From Ehrlichia sp052043515 (lineage in GTDB: Bacteria; Pseudomonadota; Alphaproteobacteria; Rickettsiales; Anaplasmataceae), in the NCBI GenBank assembly GCA_052043515.1, contig JBQEQX010000001.1, positions 682,001-746,000 of the forward strand: DNA of 64,000 nt, given 5' to 3'. The notes beneath the pieces are model-generated. The model saw only the letters and a list, made by a program, of their open reading frames with translations. It was not told where the DNA came from and made no database searches. Below, piece by piece: positions 1 through 8,772 of the stretch (positions are counted from its first letter, which is position 1; the number at the start of each line of letters is the position of its first letter). Made by a program: the position numbers and the translations under genes.

Positions 1-382
1 TAGGAAGTCTTGGACTTGTTGTAAGTGTGAGTTTACTATGCAAGTGAAGTTATATAATAACAGCAATTTTTAAAGTTTGTGGTTTGTGAGGTGACTTTGT
101 CTACTCCTTTAAAATCAGTAAGAATTTTTTATAATTTTGATGAGTAAGTTATTATAAATTTTTGTGATAGATTAGATAATAGTGTTTGCAAATTATAATT
201 TTAAATAATGTTTTTTTATTGCGTATTAAAGATTCTGAAAATTTTTGGAATGTGATAATGCAAATATCTGTAGTATGTTGCTACAATTCTGTGTGGCTTT
301 TATATGTGTACAATGCACTTGTACTAGCTTGTATAGTGGGTTTGCAGTGTATATATATTTGTTGAATTCGCCATGAAGAAAA
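1..382. other. Spacer, no gene seen
   Basis: AT-rich sequence at the left edge, downstream of ychF. No open frame, tRNA or clear hairpin-plus-T-tract could be supported here. Confidence 0.6.
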
Positions 383-1471
383 TTATTTACTATGTCTAAA
401 GTGTATTATGTCCCCATCTTGTACTATATAGTCTCTGCCTTCAAACCTTACTTTGCCTACTTCTTTGCACTTTGCTTCTCCATTATACTTTATGTAATCA
501 TCGAAGCTAATTAATTCTGCTTTTATAAAACCTTTTTCAAAATCAGTGTGTATTACTCCAGCTGCAGTACCAGCAGTAGATAATCTTTTTATTGGCCAAG
601 CACGTGCTTCTTGTGGTCCTATAGTGAAAAAGGTAATCATGTCTAGTAAATTATACATTGTTTTTACTACAGATGTTGTTCCTGACTCTTCTAAGTTAAA
701 TTCAGCCAAGAAAATTTGTCGTTCTTCTTCTGTTTCTAAGCTTGATACATCTGCTTCTAATTTAGCTGATATACAACAGAACTTGTTATGTTTTTGTTCC
801 GCCATTATTTTTACTTTTTCTGACATAGCATTACCACTAGTAACATTTGATTCTTCTACATTACATACATACATCATTGGTTTTGTTGTAATCAGTTGTA
901 ATTGTTTAAGTTCATCACCAAGATGCTGTGCACTTTTTGCTAAATTTCCAGACTCTAATATGCTTAATACTTCCAATATATTATCCAGTTTTTTTCTTGG
1001 TTCTTTGTTAGCTTTGACTGCTTTCTCCACTATAGGTAATCTGCGTTTCAGACTTTCTATATCAGCTAAAATCAACTCCATTTCTACGACCTCCGCATCA
1101 CTTATTGGATCTGCAGACTGATTAACATGACTAATGTTTTGATCGCTGAAGCACCTTAATACATGAATAATGGCGTCTACTTCTCTTATATGAGCTAGGA
1201 ATTTATTTCCTAATCCTTCACCTTGACTTGCGCCACTAACTAATCCAGCGATATCAACACATTCAACTTGATTGTATATAATTTTTTTAGATGATGCCAT
1301 TTTTGCTAAAGTCTTAAGTCTGTGATCCTGTACCATAGCTTTGCCTATATTTGGTTCTATCGTACAGAATGGATAGTTTGCAACTTCTGCTACTGTGGTT
1401 TGTGTTAATGCATTAAATAAAGTTGATTTCCCTACATTAGGTAATCCAACAATACCGCAATTTAATCCCAT
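383..1471 (-). CDS. ychF: YchF-family ATP/GTP-binding P-loop protein
   Basis: This is a cytoplasmic OLA1/YchF-family nucleotide hydrolase that associates with ribosomes and is linked to stress responses in other bacteria. From Met1 of the start chosen here, the P-loop GLPNVGKS lies at about residues 9-16, the switch II motif DIAGLVSGAS follows near residue 70, and the base-recognition motif is NVEE, the variant known in this family to favour ATP over GTP. A C-terminal TGS domain (around HTDFEKGFIKAE) closes the protein. The length of about 362 residues is normal. An in-frame ATG lies four codons upstream at 1483, but MGLNCGIVG matches the usual family start better. No neighbour is close enough to suggest an operon. 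Confidence 0.96.
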   Translation of the reverse strand: MGLNCGIVGLPNVGKSTLFNALTQTTVAEVANYPFCTIEPNIGKAMVQDHRLKTLAKMASSKKIIYNQVECVDIAGLVSGASQGEGLGNKFLAHIREVDAIIHVLRCFSDQNISHVNQSADPISDAEVVEMELILADIESLKRRLPIVEKAVKANKEPRKKLDNILEVLSILESGNLAKSAQHLGDELKQLQLITTKPMMYVCNVEESNVTSGNAMSEKVKIMAEQKHNKFCCISAKLEADVSSLETEEERQIFLAEFNLEESGTTSVVKTMYNLLDMITFFTIGPQEARAWPIKRLSTAGTAAGVIHTDFEKGFIKAELISFDDYIKYNGEAKCKEVGKVRFEGRDYIVQDGDIIHFRHSK

Positions 1472-2022
1472 ACTAACAATCAATGATCATAAAATCGAAT
1501 TATATCATTGATTGTCCGTTAATGGTATTTATAAATTGGAGTACAAGTTGTTAATTGATGTTTGTTATAAAGGTGTTACAGCTGTTCTTTTTATATATTA
1601 TTATGAAAGTCTAGTTTTAGGTAAATGTTAGTATGTTTTAGTACTCTGGTACGAACGTTAGTGTTATTTATTGTTTAACTATTGATATAAGATAAAAAAG
1701 GGAAGTATTGACATTTGCAGCATTGAAATTTTGTTTATGTGGTTATTTGATGAAGAGATCTTTAGAATGATACGACTATATTGCTATAATTGGATTAGCA
1801 GATACTTGCTAGAGAAAAACAATGTTTTTCGGTATGTGGATGTAAATTTTATTACATGATACATGTTTTAGGTTGCTTATTTGAGTATTAGATTATAGCT
1901 CTACAATTCTAATGTATGCTCTTATTAAGTTTACAGCATAATGTTCGATATTTAACTGTGTAAGTATAATTGTATAATTGTGGAATAAGGTACAGGTATT
2001 GTAGTATTTAGTATAACCACAC
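1472..2022. other. Spacer, no gene seen
   Basis: AT-rich region between ispF and ychF, both on the minus strand. I found no supported coding frame or RNA; it should hold the ychF promoter. Confidence 0.5.
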
Positions 2023-2542
2023 TTAATTCTGTAGATAGCACAACACTGCTGCCTGTGCAGCGATTCCTTCTCCCCTACCAATGGATCCTAATTTTTCTGT
2101 AGTTGTTGCTTTTACATTAATACATGAAGAATCTACATTTATAAGTTGAGCGATATATTCCTGCATTTCTAGTGCGTGAGGCATAATTTTTGGTTGTTCA
2201 CATATAATAGTTATATCAGCATTTGAAATCAGGTATCCTTTTTCTTTTGCTTTCTTTTTTTGCTTCTACCAAAAAGTAACTAGATTTTACATTTCTCCAT
2301 GTGTCTGTATTAGGAAAATGTTGCCCTATACTCCCGCATCCAATTGCTCCTAGTATTGCGTCGGTTAGGGCATGTAGCCCTACATCTCCGTCTGAATGTG
2401 CTGTAATTACTTTATGGTAATTAATTTTAACACCACATATTGTGATAAATGATTCACTATCGTTGTTGTATATATTATCAAATTTATGTACGTCATAACC
2501 TGTTCCAATTCTAAACATTGGTTTATTTGCGTGTTTGTTCAT
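2023..2542 (-). CDS. ispF: 2-C-methyl-D-erythritol 2,4-cyclodiphosphate synthase, frame broken at a T7 run
   Basis: IspF makes 2-C-methyl-D-erythritol 2,4-cyclodiphosphate in the MEP isoprenoid pathway. The N-terminal part carries the metal-binding GYDVHKF motif and the conserved AHSDGD...LHALTDAILGAIG segment. The frame breaks at the seven-T run 2255-2261. Removing one base restores a continuous C-terminus containing CEQPKIMPH and TTTEKLGSIGRGEG, and ending at 2023. The rebuilt protein has the usual length of about 160-172 residues. The true start may be the internal Met at 2518 (MFRIGTGYDVH). The gene lies just downstream of ispD on the same strand, the next-but-one step of the same pathway. 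I infer a sequencing indel rather than a dead gene because the rest is perfectly conserved. Confidence 0.92.
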
Positions 2543-2778
2543 AAAAATTTGCCTAAACTGATATTATAAATATAATTACCACATTCTATTATTGTGTTAG
2601 TGTAGTATATATTGAGTTTATAAATATATAGTATCAACAGTAAATTCTTTATTTGCGTATTTATGGAGATCCTACTTAAACTGGTATTGTAAAAATGACT
2701 ACGATATTTTACTGATTGTCCTCAATGCAGATTATCGGCTTTGCATATAATGTGGTCTAAAATTTTATAGTGGTTGTT

Positions 2779-3483
2779 TTATCGTTTGTCGTTTGTATTC
2801 ATATATGAGATGGCTCTGTGTAGATCTTCTATGGTAGTGATTTTAAAATTATTGTAATCACCTTCAATTGTCATTATTGGAATATTGTAGTTTATCATAA
2901 GAGATGATTCATCTGGAAATTCTTTGTCTGGGTCAGTATTATATGCAGTTCTGTGGCATAATAGTATATCATTGTATTTATATGCTTGAGGGGTTTGTAC
3001 TAATTTTACTGTGCTTCTATCTATGTTTTTAATGATGGTGTTATTCTGATGTATCATGTGTATAGTATCATTTATTGGCAATATTGGGACTACTCCATTG
3101 TAATGATTCAATATTGTTTCCATTTCATCTAGAAGCTTAAGATTTGTGAAAGGGCGGCATGCATCATGTATTACAATAAAACCTGGGTTGATTTCTTGAA
3201 TGCTTTCTAGTCCAAAACGTACGGAATCTTGTCTTCTTATTCCTCCATAAGTAGGAGGTAAAAGTTTATTACTCTGTATTTTTTCTGTGCATTTATTATA
3301 TAAGTCTAGATGTTCTTTTTTGATTACTACTTTTACGTGACTAATTTTGGGATGTGTGACCATATTGTTGATTGTGTGATGTAACATTGAATGGTTACCT
3401 AGTTCAATATACTGCTTCGGTATTGAACTGCCCTTGAATCTGTCACTATTACCAGCTGCAACAATTAATAGTACAAACCGCAT
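2779..3483 (-). CDS. ispD: 2-C-methyl-D-erythritol 4-phosphate cytidylyltransferase
   Basis: IspD transfers CMP from CTP to methylerythritol phosphate, the third step of the MEP pathway. The nucleotide-binding LLIVAAGNSDRF segment is at the N-terminus, PKQY follows near residue 25, and the later GGIRRQDSVRFGL and IHDACRPF motifs are intact. The length of 234 residues is standard. It precedes ispF with a gap of about 236 bases. The pair is often fused or adjacent in other alphaproteobacteria; here they are separate genes. Confidence 0.96.
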   Translation of the reverse strand: MRFVLLIVAAGNSDRFKGSSIPKQYIELGNHSMLHHTINNMVTHPKISHVKVVIKKEHLDLYNKCTEKIQSNKLLPPTYGGIRRQDSVRFGLESIQEINPGFIVIHDACRPFTNLKLLDEMETILNHYNGVVPILPINDTIHMIHQNNTIIKNIDRSTVKLVQTPQAYKYNDILLCHRTAYNTDPDKEFPDESSLMINYNIPIMTIEGDYNNFKITTIEDLHRAISYMNTNDKR

Positions 3484-4141
3484 ATATTAAGTACTTTCCT
3501 ATGATTTTAATAATCTTATGTTAGTAACGCAATGATTAATTAGTGAAAGACGATATATAATGAATGTTAAGTTATTATAATGGGTATAGTTCGTGTATTA
3601 CTGATTTAATGGGAGTAAGGTATTATTTTGGTTGTATGGTAAGTTAAAAAAGACTAGTATTTATGACCAAGCTCTTGTTAACTAGACCAACATATACCTA
3701 TTGAGAAAATTGGAGCTATATAAAGCTGTATTAGATCATTTCTGATGAGTGATTGATACTTCCACTCTGTTGTAGTTGTATCGATTGTTGCTGTATTCTT
3801 AAAGTGGTATATTTGAAAATGCTTATTAATGAAGCAAGTAAATCTTGTACTGAGAACGCAGTATTTTGATAAACTTAAGAAGATATATATCATGTGTGAT
3901 GCTACTGTTAATTTTTATTACAAACATTTATGTTAAAATTCGTATCTAGTGTTTGTGTTAACAAAATAAATGATGTTAACGCAACAATGCTGTTAATATC
4001 TTATAGTGTGGTAGGAATACGAATATATGGATTTGCAAAAATGTTAAGTTTGTATTACACTTAAACAGTGAGTGTGTTGTTTTTTTTGTATTAGTAAGAA
4101 TTTTAGTGTTTTTCTACTAATATGTAGTCCTAGAGAGTCAT
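3484..4141. other. Spacer, no gene seen
   Basis: Divergent spacer between ispD (minus) and the 425-residue membrane protein (plus). A 71-codon open frame on the minus strand at 3678-3893 has no recognisable features and is probably chance. Confidence 0.5.
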
Positions 4142-5419
4142 ATGCAAAGTTCTGTTAAATACACTGAGTTGGAACGTACACTTAGTGGTTATTATAAGTT
4201 GTGTGAAACACAAAAGTTAAGCTTGAATACAAGACGTAGATATACTCTAAAAATCAGTCTTTATGTTATTCATCTGGTTAATGTGGCGTCTTTTGCCATG
4301 TTAGCTGCTAATTTCTCTTTTGTTACGAAGTTAGTTAATGGCAGTGAATCTTTATTCGGAAAAAGTGCGGCATCTATTTATTTTTCAGTAGCACTTGTCG
4401 TGTTTGTCATATCCTTAATGTTACTGATGGCTTTATTTTATCTATCTTCTGTGAAAGATAAAGATACTAAATTTGCAAACAGATATGCTAAGTTTACGGA
4501 GTGCACATGGAACGTTGTTTCGTTATTAAAAGAAGATTTGGCAGGTTTATTACGCCGCTGCTGCGAGTTGGGTGAGGAGTGTAAAGCACTAAAATCTGAG
4601 TATGATAAGTTTTCACTTGATGTGAAGAATAGGTTGGCAGTGCTTGAAGATTGTCATGCTAATCATGTTAAGAACGTAGGAGTTTGTGTTAATGCATTAA
4701 AGAGTAGTTCAGAGGAGCTTGCCTCCAGAATGCGACTATTAATTAATAAGAATGAAGCATTATCTAAAGATTTAACTGAGTTTTTGGATAATATAGAGGG
4801 AATTATAAGAGAAGAAGGCGTATGTTTTGGGATGAAAATCAGCGCGTTAGGAAAACTGCAAGATCAGTTTTCTCAAGGAATTAGTGTAATTGATTTGGTT
4901 ATTTTAGCAAGGAAAGTTATACAAGAAATAAATGAAGTGGGTTTAGCATCCAAAGGTAGTTTTTTCTCTAAACCATCACTTGGTTGTGAGATCCAGTCTT
5001 TAGCGTGCAAATTGAAAGAATGTGTTAATTTGGATGTAGAGAAAGTTGATGGTTATCGTCATGCTAAACGTATGAAGGATTGTATAGGTTGCTTTATGTT
5101 AAGTTATAATCCTGAGAAGTCCTATAGAGAATATAGCGGTAAGTGTAAAGAAGAAGCAGTAAAAGCTAATGTGGATTATGCATTACATCTTGTATTTTTC
5201 CTTGATTTGGCATTATCACGTTTCTTGGTTGGAGAAAGTGTGAAATGTTTAACTGAGTCTTGTCAAAGTGCTGCACGATTTGTAAGGTATGGTTTTAGTG
5301 TGCTTGGTAGCGATTTAGCACAACAAGGAGACGTTTCTGGAGAAACGTCAAATTCAAGTATTGTAAGATTAGATGGTGCCAGTGCTTCTTCTGGTTTGAG
5401 TGTAAGTCGTGGTGTATAG
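4142..5419 (+). CDS. Hypothetical membrane-anchored coiled-coil protein
   Basis: I do not recognise this 425-residue protein. It has a basic N-terminus (RRR at 31-33) and two hydrophobic segments at about residues 37-61 and 77-101 separated by a short loop, consistent with a membrane hairpin. A long helical region rich in Glu, Lys, Leu and Cys follows (about 120-290) and looks like a coiled coil. A Ser-rich tail ends the protein. Cysteines are unusually frequent in the soluble part. The layout would put the large C-terminal domain in the cytoplasm if the hairpin is inserted from inside, which is inference. Neighbours are unrelated and it is probably a single-gene unit. A perfect 8-bp hairpin lies inside the coding sequence at 5330-5349. 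Confidence 0.75.
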   Translation: MQSSVKYTELERTLSGYYKLCETQKLSLNTRRRYTLKISLYVIHLVNVASFAMLAANFSFVTKLVNGSESLFGKSAASIYFSVALVVFVISLMLLMALFYLSSVKDKDTKFANRYAKFTECTWNVVSLLKEDLAGLLRRCCELGEECKALKSEYDKFSLDVKNRLAVLEDCHANHVKNVGVCVNALKSSSEELASRMRLLINKNEALSKDLTEFLDNIEGIIREEGVCFGMKISALGKLQDQFSQGISVIDLVILARKVIQEINEVGLASKGSFFSKPSLGCEIQSLACKLKECVNLDVEKVDGYRHAKRMKDCIGCFMLSYNPEKSYREYSGKCKEEAVKANVDYALHLVFFLDLALSRFLVGESVKCLTESCQSAARFVRYGFSVLGSDLAQQGDVSGETSNSSIVRLDGASASSGLSVSRGV

Positions 5420-5760
5420 AGAGAATATATGTGTAATACCGAAATACATTTGCAAAGGTTCTTAACTAGTCTAGTGCTTGTATTCTTGGTTCAAATAATT
5501 TTGCGTTCTGTTCGCATGTATGCCAGATTGTAAGGTTGTAGGCTTTGTAGTATGGAAATACTTTAAACGTACTGCTGTGTGTTGTGTTGTTCATATGTTT
5601 TAAAATAAAAACTATCCACGTTCTGAGAATACCTCTTACACATAAGTTTGCTGTGGTATTTTATTAATTATGTAATCCAATAAAGTATATCATTCTTTAA
5701 TAGAAAATGGATCGATAGCCTACTTTAGGAATTTAATTATATGAAGAATATTTTTAAAAT
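5420..5760. other. Spacer between convergent genes
   Basis: Lies between the 425-residue protein and convergent purE. No coding frame or obvious strong terminator was found. Confidence 0.5.
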
Positions 5761-6264
5761 TTAGCATGACATATCTGGAGTTAGTTTTACTGAGTCAGAT
5801 AGGCTATTTCTCCATAAATGCAAGTTCTTTTTTATTTGATCGTTAGATAATGATAAAATTGACGCAGCCATTATAGCGGCATTACACGCTCCTGAAGATC
5901 CTATAGACATTGTTGCCACTGGTACTCCTTTGGGCATTTGTACTATTGATAATAAGCTATCTATCCCATTCAAATTACTACTCTTTATAGGTACTCCTAT
6001 CACCGGTATGTATGTTAAAGACGCTACTAACCCTGGTAGATGAGCTGCTCCTCCTGCTCCTGCAATAATGACCTTGAAACCATTAGTTTCTGCAAATCTT
6101 GCAAATGTGTAAAGTCTTTCTGGCGTTCTGTGTGCAGATATAATCATTGCTTTGTAAGTTATGTTGAGTTCTTTTAATATTGATATCGAATTGTTCATTG
6201 TAGTAAAGTCTGATTGACTACCCATAATGACTGCAACTTCTGCAATATCTTGATTAACTGACAT
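5761..6264 (-). CDS. purE: N5-carboxyaminoimidazole ribonucleotide mutase
   Basis: PurE moves the carboxyl group of N5-CAIR to give CAIR in de novo purine synthesis. Class I hallmarks are intact: MGSQSD near residue 14, the SAHRTPER loop near residue 44, and AGAGGAAHLPG near residue 68, followed by PVIGVP. The length of 167 residues is typical of the bacterial mutase. No purK lies next to it. It starts with ATG at 6264 and is followed downstream on the same strand by a thioredoxin-like gene whose end (6375) precedes it, so the two could be co-transcribed. Confidence 0.96.
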   Translation of the reverse strand: MSVNQDIAEVAVIMGSQSDFTTMNNSISILKELNITYKAMIISAHRTPERLYTFARFAETNGFKVIIAGAGGAAHLPGLVASLTYIPVIGVPIKSSNLNGIDSLLSIVQMPKGVPVATMSIGSSGACNAAIMAASILSLSNDQIKKNLHLWRNSLSDSVKLTPDMSC

Positions 6265-6374
6265 TGTATTTCTCTGTAATATTTTTGATAATTAATTTTA
6301 ATTGATTTATGTTACTTATATTCGTTATTGGCGGAATCCCATTGTATAAAACTGCTATGTATGGAATGTTGTTA

Positions 6375-6781
6375 TTAAAATTTATTCCTTTTTTTAGTTA
6401 GATGTGATAGTAGTTTTTTTATGTAACGTGGGGCCACATTATATGGAGTAAAGTGGATATTGGTTTGTTTAGATAGAAAGGATAATAACTTATTTTTGTC
6501 TTCGTCTAGTGAGATCATAATCGGATTAATGTTTTTATTCTCACCAATAATTTTATTGATTTCCGGGATTTTTTTATACAACTACTGCACCAAGATGTGT
6601 AAATCACTATTAAACTTACTCTTGAATCTGTTGCTACAAACATATCAGATAATTCTTTGTCTGAATTCACTTCTTTGATTCGGGTTAATGTATCAGGCAT
6701 ATGTTGTATTTGATGGTAGGAAGATATTTTGTTGGTAATGAACAAAACGAATAAAAAAAATAATACAAACAAAAAATACAA
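6375..6781 (-). CDS. Membrane-anchored thioredoxin-like protein, frame broken at a T7 run
   Basis: Two overlapping frames join into one small redox protein of about 135 residues. The first gives a strongly hydrophobic N-terminus (FLFVLFFLFVLFI), an anchor or signal segment, then VIYTSWCSSC, the CxxC active site of a thioredoxin fold. The second continues with IPEINKIIGEN and a proline-containing segment. They fuse cleanly if the seven-T run 6569-6575 is lengthened by one base, one of only three sites in the window that look like a missing base. A periplasm-facing disulfide or cytochrome-maturation role (TlpA/ResA-like) is possible but not shown. It lies upstream of purE on the same strand. 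Confidence 0.7.
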
Positions 6782-7161
6782 AATGTTTATTATTCATACT
6801 CACTACCCACTTGAGTGTCTTTACATTACAGATTTTAATAAGTGCTTACAAGAATTCTGCTGTTTATAGCATGCGGTTGTCTTTTTTTAAAGATAATTTT
6901 AATTTGTGTGTAAATTTCTTGTGTTATTGATGATAATTGAAGAAGCGTAGAAAATCTTTTCTACAAATCAAGTGTTATATATGTTGGTGAGCAGTAGACA
7001 GAATTGACTAATAATACTACCCCAGTTTCTTATATGCGTGAAAGGGATGGGATGTGTTTTTTTGGGTGTTGTGCATATATATTAGTGTATTTTGTAATAT
7101 AAGCTTGAACTTTTTATATGATAATATAGAATAAAAAGTATTAAGCTTTAAATTCTTATAT
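6782..7161. other. Divergent spacer
   Basis: Divergent region between the thioredoxin-like gene and ihfA. Promoters for both are expected here, but no unambiguous -35/-10 pair or gene is visible. Confidence 0.5.
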
Positions 7162-7461
7162 ATGACTCAGACTCTTACTAAATCAAAAATAGCAGAAGTA
7201 ATTAATAGGGATGTAGGGTTGTCTCGTGAGGATGCTGCATCTATTGTTGGAGAAATTTTAGATGAAATGGTGAATGCATTAGCGAAAGATCGTATATTAA
7301 AGATATCTTCTTTTGGAACTTTTAAATCTTATAAAAAAAAGGCTCGTGTGGGGCGTAATCCAAAAACTTCTGAGGAGTTTATTATAAAAGAGCGTAATAC
7401 TGTGTCATTTTATCCATCAATACTTGTTAAACATTCAATCAATAGTGATGAGACAGAATAA
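7162..7461 (+). CDS. ihfA: Integration host factor alpha-like DNA-bending protein
   Basis: A 99-residue HU/IHF-family protein that bends DNA as a dimer. The N-terminal helices (LTKSKIAEVINRDVGLSREDA) lead to the ISSFGTFKSYKKKARVGRNPKT segment, the beta-arm region that inserts into the minor groove, and then NTVSFYPS. The VGLSREDA...FGTFK pattern fits IHF-alpha better than HU. The 3' end overlaps the likely start of the MerR-type regulator by 14 bases, which suggests translational coupling. Pairing of ihfA with a MerR-family gene is a common arrangement in proteobacteria. Confidence 0.88.
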   Translation: MTQTLTKSKIAEVINRDVGLSREDAASIVGEILDEMVNALAKDRILKISSFGTFKSYKKKARVGRNPKTSEEFIIKERNTVSFYPSILVKHSINSDETE

Positions 7462-7817
7462 AAATGATTATAATGATAGATTGCAAACAATAGGTGAAGT
7501 CGCTAGGGACTTGAATATTGAGCAATATGTACTAAGATTTTGGGAGGAAAAATTCCCTCAAATTAATCCGATTAAACGCCGTGGTAGAAGATTGTACAGC
7601 AAGGTTGATGTTGATACTTTAAGGTATGTTAAGTATTTGTTGTATGACAAGGGATATAAAATTAAGGGTGTGCAGCAAGAATTAAGTAGGATAAGTGCAC
7701 TTGGTAACAATGATTATCATAAAAAAACAAAATGTTAATAAAGAAAGCTTGGTGAGTTTACTAGATGATATGCTTTCTTTAAGGGATTATTTATTAGAAA
7801 AACTTAACGGAATGTAG
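7448..7817 (+). CDS. MerR-family transcriptional regulator, C-terminus broken at an A7 run
   Basis: A small MerR-type DNA-binding protein. The helix-turn-helix LQTIGEVARDLNIEQYVLRFWEEKFP and the wing RGRRLYSKVDVDTL are typical. The open frame stops at 7738 after HKKTKC. Removing one A from the seven-A run 7721-7727 extends it by a heptad-like helix (SLVSLLDDMLSLRDYLLEKL) to a TAG at 7815-7817, which looks like the genuine dimerisation helix. I start at the ATG at 7448, inside the end of ihfA, rather than the longer frame at 7424. After correction the stop codon lies inside the tRNA-Pro gene. There is no effector-binding domain, as in the MlrA/CueR-like short relatives found beside ihfA. Confidence 0.8.
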
Positions 7818-7886
7818 CGCAGCTTGGTTTAGCGTGTCAGTCTGGGGGACTGGAGGTCGTGGGTTCAAATCCCATCATTCCGACCA
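7808..7886 (+). tRNA. tRNA-Pro (anticodon GGG)
   Basis: The acceptor arms CGGAATG and CATTCCG pair fully. The D arm GCGC/GCGT, the anticodon stem TCAGT/ACTGG with loop CTGGGGG (anticodon GGG), and the T arm GTGGG-TTCAAAT-CCCAT are all present. The discriminator A is followed by an encoded CCA at 7884-7886. The 5' end overlaps the frame-corrected end of the upstream regulator by ten bases. Confidence 0.95.
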
Positions 7887-8115
7887 TATAGAGTTTGTTG
7901 GTGCTTATGTAACACTTAGTTAAAGGGAGAGGTAGTTTACTTTTACATTTCAAAATGCTGTATTGTTGTTTAATAAAGTAAAGATTGTGTGTTGTGTCGA
8001 TCTGACATGTGTACTTGTCGATCAGTGATGATTAATTGGGGAATCTACTATTTTAAAGTTTTTAACTCATACTCATGCGGTGGTAATGCAACGTAGTTGA
8101 CTTTTAATAGAAGCG

Positions 8116-8203
8116 CGGATGGAGTGGGATTCGAACCCACGGTACGCTATTAACGTACGTCAGTTTTCAAGACTGGTGCCTTAAACCGCTCGGCCATCCA
8201 TCC
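8116..8203 (-). tRNA. tRNA-Ser (anticodon TGA)
   Basis: On the minus strand the acceptor GGATGGA pairs with TCCATCC, with discriminator G at 8116. The anticodon loop CTTGAAA gives TGA. A long variable arm (complement of ggtacgctattaacgtac) marks a class II tRNA. The T arm is GTGGG-TTCGAAT-CCCAC. CCA is not encoded. Confidence 0.96.
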
Positions 8204-8772
8204 GACTTACTTGTAACACAATATTTAAGATCATGCAATATCTCTTTGATTTTGATCAGTGGTTGGCAGGTGGGTTATAAGTATCAGTGAAATACTAAGT
8301 TTGTATAATATTGATAGAATTAAGACAATAAAAATACAAACATATTGTTAGCTCATTATAATATATTGCTTTTTTATATCCAAGAAATTGATTCTAAAAT
8401 AGAGGTGATGCATATAAAAACTTTATCCAATTAATTATTGTATGTTTTCATTTAACAATGAAGATCTGCCCGAATGCTTTTTATTCTTATAAAAGCTGGG
8501 TCTATCATACTAGTATTGTGTATGTATTATTTTGTGTATGATTAATGATTGTAGTTATTAATGTTCATTTTTCATTAGACCAAGATTAATCTGCTTTTTT
8601 GCAACGAAACCTTGCATATTGGCCCCTGTAATACTTCTGTTAGTATAAGTACCTAGATTTAATACAAGAAAACACCATCAAGAAATCGCACTTCTATCAC
8701 TAAATTTCTATGCAAGGTTCGTACAAATTACTCTCTAATTTTTTAGCCTATAACGGCTAACAGTGTAAACTT
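8204..8772. other. Spacer holding a candidate structured RNA
   Basis: Between tRNA-Ser and trpS. No protein frame is supported. The right half (8600-8726) holds a long-range inverted repeat described separately; the left half shows nothing. Confidence 0.5.
8600..8726 (-). ncRNA. Candidate structured RNA closed by a 14-bp stem (6S-like layout possible)
   Basis: Arms 8604-8618 and 8709-8722 are near-perfect reverse complements (one bulged base) separated by 90 bases. Transcribed from the minus strand this gives a long rod with a closing stem, a wide internal region and an inner hairpin around TACTT/AAGTA. That outline resembles 6S RNA but could be another RNA. Strand is uncertain; minus is chosen because trpS lies upstream on that strand. 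There is no sequence signature that proves identity. Confidence 0.3.

Noticed and set aside
546..1121. Plus-strand open frame of 191 codons
   Set aside because: Lies wholly antisense to ychF; no domain and no ribosome-binding site.
1893..2081. 62-codon minus-strand frame at the end of ispF
   Set aside because: Read in the wrong frame across the real ispF C-terminus, which is recovered by correcting the T7 run.
3678..3893. 71-codon minus-strand frame in a spacer
   Set aside because: No recognisable motif, no good ribosome-binding site, composition like random AT-rich DNA.
8744..8759. Small hairpin TAGCC/GGCTA after trpS as a terminator
   Set aside because: On the trpS strand it is followed by A rather than T residues, so it does not fit a Rho-independent terminator.
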